Source: Aplysia californica
Lineage: Eukaryota; Mollusca; Gastropoda; Aplysiida; Aplysiidae
DNA length: 64,000 nucleotides
Direction: 5' to 3'
Assembly: GCF_000002075.1 (NCBI RefSeq)
Contig: NW_004797885.1
Coordinates: 55,229 to 119,228 of the forward strand
How positions within the stretch are numbered: the first letter of the stretch is position 1; the number at the start of each line of letters is the position of its first letter. The position numbers and the translations under genes were made by a program. Positions 47,455 to 60,000 of this stretch are shown piece after piece. Below the pieces are notes generated by a model that saw only the letters and a list, made by a program, of their open reading frames with translations, was not told the origin of the DNA and ran no database searches.

Positions 47455-50400
47455 GTAACTTATTAAGAAGTTCGATGATTATCAGGATATCTAATTGATG
47501 TTTGACAATGATCAAGGTAGCTGAGAAGTTTGGCTTTTATCAGGGAAACTTAATAAGTGTGACAATGATCAGGTTAACTTAAGAAATAATGGATTATGAT
47601 GAGGGAAGCTTCAGAAGTCTGACAATGATTTGGGTAGTTGAAGAAGTAGGATTGTGATCTGGGTACCTAATTAAGAAGTTTGTCCTGATCAAGGTGACCA
47701 GTTACAAACTAACAGCAGTGTAGTTGGTTCTGTAGAAAAATTTTTGTTTGTGACAAGGGATAGACTGCTGGAATTGTCTGTGTGTTTGTGTCTGTAAGTT
47801 CATAAGAATGCTTGCACAGGTGAGTGTATTTGTATATTTGAATGGGTAAGTTTATTTATGCGTCTTCATGTTTGCCTGTATGTGCATGTGCTTTAATTAG
47901 TGTGCATTTTGGATGATGCAGTGTGCTATTTTCAAGGGCCTTATTTCAACATACATAGCTCCACTTATCTTTGAGTATCAAATACACATACCCCATCACA
48001 GTGATAACCTCTCTAGTTCATTCTCGCTGAAAAAAATCTTTGTTGCATCAAAAACTACTTTTTGTTTTGGCAAATGAGTTTCCCAAACACACAGTAATGC
48101 TAACATGTGATGGGGGCTGTTGTATAGTGTTAGAAAATCTGAGATGGTGGTTACTTAAGAACAGTAATCGTGCATGGTTGTGTTTGTTTGTTGCTGAAAG
48201 CTCTATTGGTTTGTGAGTTTAGCATGTGTACTATAACTTCTGAGGTTTTTCTTGCCTTTGATAACATGGCCATGATACTGTCAGGAAACTTTCCTCTTGT
48301 TGAAATAGTTTTTCGGCTTTACACTATTTGAACCCTTGTTTTTAATATTTAGGCATACGTTCGTATTGTTTATTTTCTCGACCGCTCAGAATAACAGTGG
48401 GTGGTTGGCGGGTGCTCGGGTGTGGTTTGCTTCTTCTTCCCTATCAAACACCTTTCGTCCTTATTTCCCCTTCTTTTTTATGTTTGTTACTCTCTTGTAA
48501 CACCTCTATTCTTCTGGCGCTCATATGACCTTATGTAGTTGGGAGCGCGGTAAAACCTCTACTAAAAAGAACCCCCCCCCCCCCCACCCCCCAAAATAAC
48601 AGAATAGAGTTCACAAATATCGAACATGTTTGTTATTGTTATAAGTCCTCAGAAACTTTGATCTGGTTATAAAAGATAGAAATATGTCATCTGAAGGGAA
48701 ATTTATTTTTAGATTCTGACAACTTCACGGTTGTTTAATAGTTGCTTCTGTGACAGTAAGTTGCTGCTTCAATTTTTTTTTCTGGTTCTAATTCGTCTAT
48801 GGTTTGTTTGCTGCAGTACATGTACTTACCCTCTTTTATGTTGAATTGATTGCTTTCTTTGAGGTATTTCTTGTACAAATAGTTTATTGTTTAGAAGTAC
48901 TGTCAAGATATTACTTTATCTGTATCCCACGATGTCATTATTTCTACACACTGCTCGTCGCACATGTACAGAAAAAGTAAATAGAAATAGCTATTGTTGT
49001 AGAAAATAGTCGGGTTGCTAACATTGATGTTTGAACTGAAGCTTGCAGCTTGTCTGTTGTTTGTATGCATGCATGGTCCACTCCACAGGGTTGCATAACT
49101 TGGCCAGTGAGTGCTTGTATGTCTTAGGAATAGAGCAGGACCTCAAGTCTCGCATGTTGCTCACCGCATGCTCCCGGGGATTTATAGCTGTGAGGAATGA
49201 CTTCAATAGTTTAGCAATTTATCTTCTGTGTGGTTTTATATAATTTTTTTTTTTTTGCATTGCCTGCTGGTCTGTGACCCATTTTGAAAGTATAATCAGC
49301 TATGTGGCGAAGATCTTTTAGAGTTAAAAAGTTCTATCTGACATTTTAGCCGTTATGAATTACAAAGACCACGTAGTCAGAAACCAAATGTTCGATCTGC
49401 TCTATCAAAATCGTAAGATAATTTGGAGTCGTTATCAAGATATTCAAAGAATTGCATTCGAAAAAAGCTTTCCATGTTGTGAAACTTAAAAATTTTTACG
49501 TCGACTTTCTCCAAAGTAGGTATTGAGCAGATAGAACTTTGCAATTCTAAGGTAGCGCATTGCATATTCAAAACAGGATAGAGATACTTTTAACTTAATT
49601 GATATTTGAGAATAGGTTGTGACCTATAGTTGTTACATCTGTTATTTTGAAATAGATGTTTTTATTGTTTTAAGATATTAGAAAACAGGATTTGCTGTTT
49701 CTTAAACTAACATACTATGATTTTTGTAATTTTTCGAAATTATGCTGACACACTCAGAAAAGCATTTCTGAGTCTGTTTGTTTTTGTTGTATTGACAAAG
49801 TGTTTCTTTGGGGCGTTTTTTTCCTGCAACATTATTGGCAAATGTTGGCGCAATACTGATTGGGATGAATGTAATTTGTGATAGAAAACCTGGGCTGTTC
49901 TCTGCAAATTTTAAAGAGTATTCTGATTCATACAATACATTTGATAAATATACACTGAGAAGAAAATGTCTCCATAAATAATTGCCTTTTAAAAAGGTAG
50001 CCTATCAGATAAACTAAAAAGACTCCATCAGTGTGACGTTGAAATCAGCCTTTTTTCTTCTTGTCATAACTATGTTCTTTTAATGTGTTCATTTCTTCAT
50101 GAATATATTGACTGCGACCAGTTGGGGCAAAGTTAAAGTTTTAAAAGTCCTTTGTGCTGGAGAGTCTGGGGCATTTCTTGCTCAGGTTTTGAAAGACTGA
50201 GTGTTATCTTCCTGTTTAACCCTATCCGTACGTCGTGTTTTACTATCGTATCCATACGACATCGGAATCCCTGTGCCACCACTTTCCAAAGAGGAAATTT
50301 TCTCGTTAATCCGATCCGTATGCTTTGCATAGCTGTCTGTCAAAATAATTTTTTGAGAAATGCTGATCAAAGATATCTTCGTACTAGAAGTATTCTAAAA

Positions 50401-50774
50401 TGTGAAGAATACAACCACAGGGGTACAAAATGACCCCAGGGCGTACAAATAGGGTTAACCATGAGGTTTCCAGTTTTATGGAAAGTTCCATGTGTTTTGT
50501 GATGCTGTGTCTAGGGTGCGGAGTGCCTGCTGGAGGTGGGTGCGGACGTGAACATCGCCCAGGGCTCAGACAGTGACACGCCTCTCTACCTGGCTGTCAA
50601 CAACAACGATGAGAACATGGTGCGCTTCCTGCTCAGATATGTAAGTCTTCAGCCGGAACACTTATCATAATAATTGCATTTATTTAAGATAAGATAATAT
50701 ATCTGTATTGTCCAGATCCTGGCACATTGATTTGATGTTTCACCATGTATTATACGCACACACACACACACACA

Positions 50775-50827
<53 letters not shown>

Positions 50828-50847
50828 ACACACATGCTCACGCTCTT

Positions 50848-50898
<51 letters not shown>

Positions 50899-53800
50899 AC
50901 TTTACAACTATTATTACCCCAGCGCCCTAGAACACTCGAAGAGATACAGTGCAAGGTGCAGATTGCACGCACTCAAACACTGACAAACTGACAAGATCTT
51001 TCGCTGTCTATAGGGGAGTACCCATTCCCACCTCAGTGAAGTGAGGAAAATTCACATAACCTGACGTGATTCAAACCCAGGATCTTATGGTTGCGAGACC
51101 GAGAGCCTAACCACTAGGCCACCGATGCCACACATCTTGTGTGTAGTTGTGAGTGTTGAGCTTTGGTGTATAACGGAGTACATGATATGAAGCCCCATTG
51201 CCTCTTGGTAGCCTGCTTGCCTTTTGGGTTTGTGCAGTTATTGAACGAGGGGAAGTCATTATTTTTTGGTCAGTATGCATGCAGGAAATGTTGATATTTG
51301 CCAGCAGCAACGCTGTTTCATTACGAAATGATGACATTGATAGAAATCATGCTGGGGAGGTGTTTTAATCAATATTTTAAAGAATGGCTGTGGTTATTAA
51401 AAACTGAAATTACTTAAGAAAATGCAACTCCCTTTTTGCTTGAATACTGTGAAGATAAATTGTAAGTCTTGAGTAATAAGCTATTCCGTCTAATGTCCTC
51501 AAGCTAATTGCCTTTTTTGTCACTGTTGTTGAAATGAGGTTTGCACCAGTGGGTGATGTGAGGCCACCACTAGTAAAGCCTAGTTATTTCATTCTGTCTG
51601 GTGTTTCTGACTGTACGTCTTGCTTCTTCCTGTTCTCAATGACCATTGTTGTCTTCACATGCGTCTCTTCGACTTACCCAAACTTTGATGTGTGGGTGAT
51701 TTGTGGGTGATCTTGTGTGGTTTGCTTTTTCTTTCCTGTCAAACATCTATCGTCCTCATCGCACCTCTTTCTTTTTTGTGTTTGTTACTCTCTTGTAATA
51801 CCTATAATCTTGAGCACTCATATGACCTTATTGTGTTGCAAGTGTCGTAAAACTTTTAGTGGGTGGTTTGCGGGTGCTCTGGTGTGGTTTGCTTCTTCTT
51901 TCCTATCGAACATCTATCGTCTTTATCTCCCCTTCTTCTTTTTTATGTTTGTTACTCTCTTCTAACACCTCTAGTCTTCTGGCGCTCATATGACCTTATG
52001 CAGTTGCGAGCGTCGTAAAACCTCTACTAAAACTAAAACTTTTACTAAAACAAAAAAATTTGATGTGCCATATGTTAAGTCAAGTTGTGTTTTATATTAT
52101 ACTTCTCAGGAGGTGAGAGATGTCCAAACTTCTCTGAGGCTGAGTCTTGAGCGTAACTACCACAGCATTACAGGCCTGCTCCTTTCCTACATCGGTCAGG
52201 ACAGAGAAAGTGAGTATCCTCTCTGATATGCTTTTTGGTGTTGGGACATTAAGAACGAAAATTAATTAGAACAGAGTGGAAGTAGTAAATTCATGAAGTA
52301 AGAAAATTTATGTCTGACTTTTGGCCTTTTTTCCAACCATTTAGCTGGAGATGGGGGTTTTTTTGGTTTGAAAAAAATCCTGTGCCATTTAGCTGATGTT
52401 TTATTAAGTTAATTGTGTTTTAGAATATTTTTTTGTTGCTTTATTAAGTGGTGAAAAGCACTCTAGGCAAGTCATATTTTAGGCTTTAACTTGTATTTTA
52501 GTTTTTTAAAGTAGATTGGAATTGAAGAATTTTAGAACTCTTCTCTCCTCGCAAGGGTATTTTGATCTCTCTCATCTATTCTCATAGTACACCATATTAT
52601 TTCAAGCTTGCCTTAATTATTCTCTTTCTCATAACAACTAATATCGACTGCTTAGTGGAAGACTTCACCGTACACCATTTTGAGAAATGTTGTATAACTG
52701 AGTTTTTCACTAATCAGTTGATATATACATTGTTATTCCTACATGTTTGCTTCTATTTTTCCCAGCGGGTACGGTGGTCTGGTCAAATGTTGGGTTGGGT
52801 GACCTCCGACCTGAGTGGGTCATGCCGACGCTGTATGGTACAGAGCAGACTATCCACGCCCACTCGTCCGCCAGCAAACACTTCGTGGCCAAGATCAAGG
52901 ACAGCGAGCTGAGAAGGAATCGGCGCATACACCAGTTTGTCAGTGACACGAACCTCGAACAGATTAGAAACAAGTGCTTCCGCTACCGGCGACCCAGCTC
53001 TGACATCCAGAATGTTGTGTTTGACGCAATCCACGAAATACGAGGTATGTGCTTTGTTTGAGATCGTCCATGGGTATGTGCTTTGTTTGAGATCGTCCAT
53101 GGGTATGTGCTTTGTTTGAGATCGTCCATGGGTATGTGCTTTGTTTCAGATCGTCCATGGGTATGTGCTTTGTTTGAGATCGTCCATGGGTATGTGCTTT
53201 GTTTGAGATCGTCCATGGGTATGTGCTTTGTTTGAGATCGTCCATGGGTATGTGCTTTGTTTGAGATCGTCCATGGGTATGTGCTTTGTTTGAGATCGTC
53301 CATGGGTATGTGCTTTGTTTGAGATCGTCCATGGGTATGTGCTTTGTTTGAGATCGTCCATGGGTATGTGCTTTGTTTGAGATCATCCATGGGTATGTGC
53401 TTTGTTTGAGATCATCCATGGGTATGTGCTTTGTTTGAGATCATCCATGGGTATGTGCTTTGTTTGAGATCATCCATGGGTATGTGCTTTGTTTGAGATC
53501 ATCCATGGGTATGTGCTTTGTTTGAGATCATCCATGGGTATGTGCTTTGTTTGAGATCATCCATGGGTATGTGCTTTGTTTGAGATCATCCATGGGTATG
53601 TGCTTTGTTTGAGATCATCCATGGGTATGTGCTTCATGGGTATGTGCTTTGTTTGAGATCATCCATGGGTATGACCATCCATAGGTATGTGCTTTGTTTG
53701 AGATCATCCATGTGTATGAGCTTTGTTTGAAATAATCCATGGGTATGTGCTTCATGGGTATGTGCTTTGTTTGAGATCATCCATGGGTATGAGCATCCAT

Positions 53801-56800
53801 AGGTATGTGCTTTGTTTGAGATCATCCATGTGTATGAGCTTTGTTTGAAATAATCCATGGGTATGTGCTTTGTTTGAGATCGTCCATGGGTGTGTGCTTT
53901 GTTTGAAATAATCCATGGGTATGTGCTTTGTTTGAGATCGTCCATGGGTGTGTGCTTTGTTTGAGATCGTCCATGGGTGTGTGCTTTGTTTGAGATCATC
54001 CATGGGCATGTGCTTTATCTGACACCATTCATGAGTATGTGCTTTGTTCGACATCATCCATGGGTATGTGCTTTGACTGACATAATCCTCGAAATACAGG
54101 GTATGTGCTGTTTGGCACCATCCATGGATATGTGCTGTGTTTGAAAAAACTGAATGAGATATGGGGAATGTTGCATTTAATAAAAATCTGTAAAGTATGT
54201 GAGTATGTGTTTTGTTTGATAAGAATCCATGAGACAGGGGGGGTGTGTTGTGTTTGACGCAATTCATGAGATACGAGGTATGTACTTTTTAAAATAAATC
54301 CATGAGATATGGGATATGTGTTGTGTTTGGTGAAAGTCCATGAGATATTGAAATTGTTTGGATTTTATGAAAATTCATGAGATCGATGGTGTGTGCTCTT
54401 GTTGACGACATTTACCAGGTATGTCTTACATATTGTATTTTATACTGTCCCTGAGGTACTGGGTATGAGTTTGTGTCTGATGCTATCCTTAAGGTACTGG
54501 GTATGTGTGGTGTTTAATACCATCCTTGAGACATATAGTATGAGTTTTGTGTTGAACAAAATTCTTGAGATAATGGGTAGATGCACGTTTTGGTGAAGAA
54601 TATTATAATAATTTCAGTAAGATAAGCTGCTTCTTTTTGCTGTCATGAGCATTTTATAGCTGGGTAATTCCTCTGTTTTTGAATAAGAAAAGCAAAACAG
54701 GCAACCTGATATGTGGCCAGCTGCTAAAAATTTACGTCTTGTACGCCAGCATGATTTTTCATCAAGATACATTCCATGCAAAATGTTGTCTTTGTCACGC
54801 TAACTTATCCTCACTTTCAACTCAACAACAACAATAACAACCACATACTTAGCCAAATGTTGCACGTTTCACAGCTCAGACACAGACCAGTGGAAAGCCA
54901 CGCCGGCCCAGCACCATCCCCAGGTTCAACGACAGGAAATGGACGCGGCGGAGGATCATGGGCAAGGACTTGGTGTTCACAGACGTACGGGACCTGCCCA
55001 CCTCTCCACTGCCGTCCCCGGAGGATTTGTCTCCCTTGGATGGTCTACCGGCTTCAGATGGCTTAGATGGTTTGTTGTGCTTTTACTGGAGAGAGGGGGG
55101 GGTGGGGGTGGAGGTGTTTATTTGTCTAAAGGGAAGGTGCTTGCTTCTTATGTGTATAACATATAAGCTTTACCATGGATAAAGAAAACTTCTTTGTCAA
55201 CTATCACTGAGATCCAATAATTTCTAGGGAGACGTTTTAAAGCAAATTTGTAGTTCTGAGGAGCCTACTCCATCATATCACTGATGATGTCAAAATGTGC
55301 TAGTTATATATTAATAAGTAGCCCTCTATCAAAAAAGATATATTAAGCATGACAAAAATCCAACAAAGCACATGGTTTCATCATGCCATTCAATAGCTTA
55401 TGTCTTATTAATCAAATCTTCGTCATTGTCCGATATCTTTGCTGTTTGCAGAGACACCTGTCTTTGAGCACTCGGAGGATGACCTGGAAGACTGGAGGAT
55501 GACCACACTGACCGGCGCCAACATCCCATTCAGCCCGTGCGACCCCCGGCGGCCGACAGACCCAACTAAAGCCAATGAGCTCGTACCCTCTGGAGTCAGG
55601 CAGCTGCCAGGTGGATTCCACAAACCCAATGCTTATTGTAGATCTTCTTCTTGTTCTTTTTGTTCTTCATCTTCTTCATCATCTCCATCTTCTTCTTCCT
55701 CTTCATCTTCTTCTTCTAATTGTTCTTGTTCTTCTTGTTCTTGTTCTATCTTTTTTTTTCTCCTCCTCCTCTTACTTCATCCTCCTCCTGTTCCTCCTCC
55801 TCCTCCTGTTCCTGCTCCTCCTCTTCCTCCTAGTTTTCAGCCCACTGGACAGCATTGTGATGTTCTCCAGATGTTTTCTGCGTCCATCCTTCCAAAATTC
55901 CTGGGTTGTTGTTTTTTTTAATATTTTGTTGCTGGCTCATAAACTCTGGCATATTTTATAAGATTTGATAGATTTACTCTTACCCTGTGCACAAGAAGGA
56001 TGTACCTTCGGTTCCTAAGTGGTAAAGATATTTTGCTAAGCATCTTTGCTTTTCTCAGGAGATACACCCATACATTTCATGTTGGCCTTGATAGGCTGTG
56101 TCAAAGCAGCTGCTTCCTAAAAGGTCTAAAATTATATTGATGGGGACATCACACTTTTGCATCCAAGTAAATCATGTATTTCGAAAAGTTGATATATGAA
56201 AAAAATCTGGGATTGATATTTCAAAAATAAGATATTGTCATATCTTGCTTGTTCCAATGGAATGTGCGAGGTGCCACTGTAATTAACTGACTATTACTCA
56301 TGTCCTTCCCAGGTAAATGGCTGCGAAAGTACAATCCTCATGAAAATCGCAGCCCTCGGCCTAGTTACAGCAGGTCGTCCAGCGCGGGGGAGGGGGGCGA
56401 GGAGGTAGCAGAAACACCTGCTGCAGTCTTACATGTGTCGCCTGAGGAAGACTCCTGGTCTCCCGGTGTGCTGACGTCTGACCAAGTGGTGAGTCCATAG
56501 GAAAAATATTTCATTAAAGAGAGGACAAGCAATTGTTTATTGAGGAAGGAGGGGGGGAAGGGGAGAGAGAGATAGAGAGAGAGAGAAATAGTGTGTGTAT
56601 GTGAGAGAGAGAGAGAGAGAGAGAGAGTGTATGTGTGAGAGAGAGAGAATAAGAGAGAGGGGGAGAGGCACAGAGAAGGAGAGAGACAGACAGAGAAAAA
56701 GAAAGTATCTGATAGTGATAGGACAACTAAACATTGTAATTACCAATTGGCATGTGCTGATTGTAATTCCTTCCTTGTGTCTTTGGTGACATTTTTGCCA

Positions 56801-56986
56801 TAAAACAAGTCTTGTTGTATAGAGTGGGTTTTTGGCTTAGTTTTTTTTTTCAGTCAAATGTGAGGCATCGTGGTGAAATCAGGTGCTCGTCAAAATAGTG
56901 AAATCTTGGAAACCAGCATTTTTCTGCCTGATTCCACGCGTTGTCTCACAAATATCACTGTCTAGTGAAATGTTAACACTCTCACA

Positions 56987-57024
<38 letters not shown>

Positions 57025-60000
57025 GACAAAAAAGATAGGTTTTCTATTGTTCCTCTGTCCTGTAGTCCTCAGACACTGAAGTAAGTGGAGCATCGAGGCT
57101 GAGCTCTGCGGCTGATGACACCGGTAAGAACAGAAAGAAAGAAAGTTTTGTTTTAAATTTGTTAAACTTTTTCATTTTCTATTTTAAAGGGGATGGACAC
57201 CATCCACTAGAGATAATTGAGGCTAATCAAAGCCTCATCAGCTTCTATAGCAACTGTCTTTCTGTGTACTCAAATACAAGGCCGAAAAGCCAGGAACAGA
57301 TACTACACTTTGATGAAGCCAAAAGGTCAAGAAGCAATGAGAAAGAAAATATTAAAATATCAAACAATGCTGTTGAGACTACTTGTGGATGAGTGATCAT
57401 TTTAGCTGTGGCCATGAGTTAGTCGCAGTGATTGCTTTTTAATAAACAGGGGGCCAGTTATGATGTGCTTATAAATGTACCAATTGGTGTAATATACATG
57501 AAATGTGATGTGTTGTAACTTTGGACTTACTTGTGGTATGTATTATGTAAAATATGATAAATTGTAATCAGAATCTTCAGGCAAGGATGAATAGAAGAGG
57601 CATTTTTCTCCTTTGTTTTTAATCTTTGTCCTTTCACAAATTTGGTTCATAATGGTTTGTACATTCATTAAATTTTCATATTGATTGTTACCTAGTGCAT
57701 GTCGATAAAGGTTTATCGTCCTGAGACAAAATTCTTATTTGGCCCTTAGCCTGAAAAGATCATTCCCCCTCTCCCCAGTCGTAGATAGTGAAGGTTTTAC
57801 AGAGTGGTGCTCCAATTCAGAAGGAAGTATTCATAACTTTTTGTTGCAGGGAAGCCAGATTACCCCGCATTATATTGTGCTCTGTGTTTACAAATTAACA
57901 AAATGTGGGCCTAGGAAAGAGACAGACTGACAGACAGACAGAGAGGCAGACAGAAGAAGAAGAAGAAAAAGAAGAAAAAAGAGAGCAGGTGGGAAAAGAG
58001 ACAGAGAGAGAGCAAAAAGAGAAACAGAGAAAGAGTTCTCCTCACCTGTGAGTTGCCAATTGTATGATTATCTTCCGTAGACTTAGATCTGAGTGTGGAT
58101 GACATCAAGCAGAGAAAGGTGGAGTACCACATCCGCCGTCTGGACATCTCCACCAACTTCATCGCCAGCCTTGACCTTCTAACCAGCATGGGAGGGGATC
58201 TGATGAACAGTTTCGCCTGGCTAGAGTTTCTGGACCTGAGTGGGAATAATCTAGAAATTCTCCCTGATGATTTTTACAAGGTATGTTGTTGGTTTTTTAA
58301 AGTACACACAACTTTGTTCAATTGGGAGGGTTGTTCTTTCAGTTTTTCTTTCCATTGCTCATTTTTTCTCTCTCAACGACTTTCTCTCTCACATTCTCAC
58401 TGCCTTCTGACTCTTTTTTCGTATTCATTCAGTTACTAGCTGCCTGAGATTTCTTTTTATGCATATTTACTCAGTGCCATCTTCTGTCAGTAGTTTTTGT
58501 ATGTAAGAATGTGTGTGGGTCTGGCAGTTGTGTGTGTATGGTGTGTGTTGTTTAATTGTCTCACAATATGCATTTTCTGTCTTATGATTTGTTTGCTGTA
58601 TTGAATTATAATTCTGCCTTTAACAGTGCTTAAAGCCTTCTTAGGATTAGGTGCTGCATGTATATATATTATTACTATTATTGTTCCAGAGCCTGAGCGG
58701 TGTCCAGACTTTCTGTCTTGGAAACAACAAGTTCAAGCAGTTCCCGCTGTCTGTCATTTTCTGCACAAAACTCGTCCGCTTGGATCTCTCTGGCAATCTG
58801 GTACGTTGGTATTTGTTGATAGTACCTACAAAAATTAAGAGCTTTTTCTAGTTTTTTGTAATGTAGGTCTTCATGATGCAATGTAGGATATTAGAAGATA
58901 AGTTTTTGAAGACTTCCCAAGAAAGATGGAGGTGAAAATGTTTGTGCATATTCCTGTGTACTTCTCAAATGAAGGCATTCCACTTCACTTTGACTCCTCT
59001 GACCTGCCTGGTAATTCTAAGTTACCATCTCAATTTCTGGAAGAGGGGGGGGGGGGAGGAGGAGGAGGATATATAGTGTTGCAGCCTTTCAGATGATGTT
59101 CAGACACCTTCATTCAAATGTTCCTGTCAGAGTTCCTGTTTGCAGCAAGGAAAACTAAGGTTAAATTCAAGTTGTTTTCCAAAGACAAGTCTTTCACCGC
59201 CCAACTGCGGATTGAACCCTTAGCCTTAGAGATATGGCATATATGATATGTTATTGGTGTCATACTGATTTTGTCAAGGAATGGAATTTTCTCATGTTTT
59301 ATCCGGTATTAGTGCATAGACGCAGGTCAGTTTCCTTTCTGTTTTGGTGGTCACTGGGTGATTTCAAAGAAGTTTCTTTGTTGGTTGTCAGATTGTTGAT
59401 GTATGATGATTGTCAGATCATTGCTGAATGATTGTTGGGTGTTCATGTGCAGTCTGCTCTTAACTATTTTATAAGTGTTACTGTTCTACCTTTCTTTTTG
59501 CAATTGCTTTGCTATGTTTAAAATGTAATATTAAGTTTAAAGAATATGACAAAAAGGACCTTTGTTTCCTTAATAGATGGAGAATGTGGACCTGGAAGAA
59601 CTGGCCCGGCCGTTGAGCGTGAGCGAGTTGATTCTGTCCAAGAACAAGTTGTCCCAGTTCCCCACAGCGATGAACGCAGCATTGCCACACCTCAGTCTGC
59701 TCGACCTCAGCTGGTGAGCCAAAAACTTCAGGGGATGGGGAAGGGGGGAGGGGGGTTGTTAACTGAGAAAACAAATGACATGGAGATGATTTTTTTTATA
59801 GTCAAAGCTGACGAGAAATTTGAGTTAGCCAGTCAGTGAGCGACTTTGTAAAAGCGCTTTGGTGGGCTGGCCTCATTCCTCACATGGATGACTTTTGCCT
59901 CCCAAAGAGATTATTCTATGGTGAGCTGATTTCAGGCAAACACCACATCAAGAGAATCAGAAGTCAGTGAATAGTGAGTGAGAAAGTCGGAGAGAAAAAA

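Noticed and set aside
53045-54000. CRISPR-like array with 29-bp repeats
   Set aside because: The 29-bp unit is the full period; there are no unique spacers and the setting is a eukaryotic intron. It is a minisatellite.
52964-54267. Long minus-strand repetitive open frames (MDDLKQSTYPW repeats)
   Set aside because: They arise because the minisatellite unit translates without stops in some frames. No start context or splice structure, and they are antisense to LRRK2.
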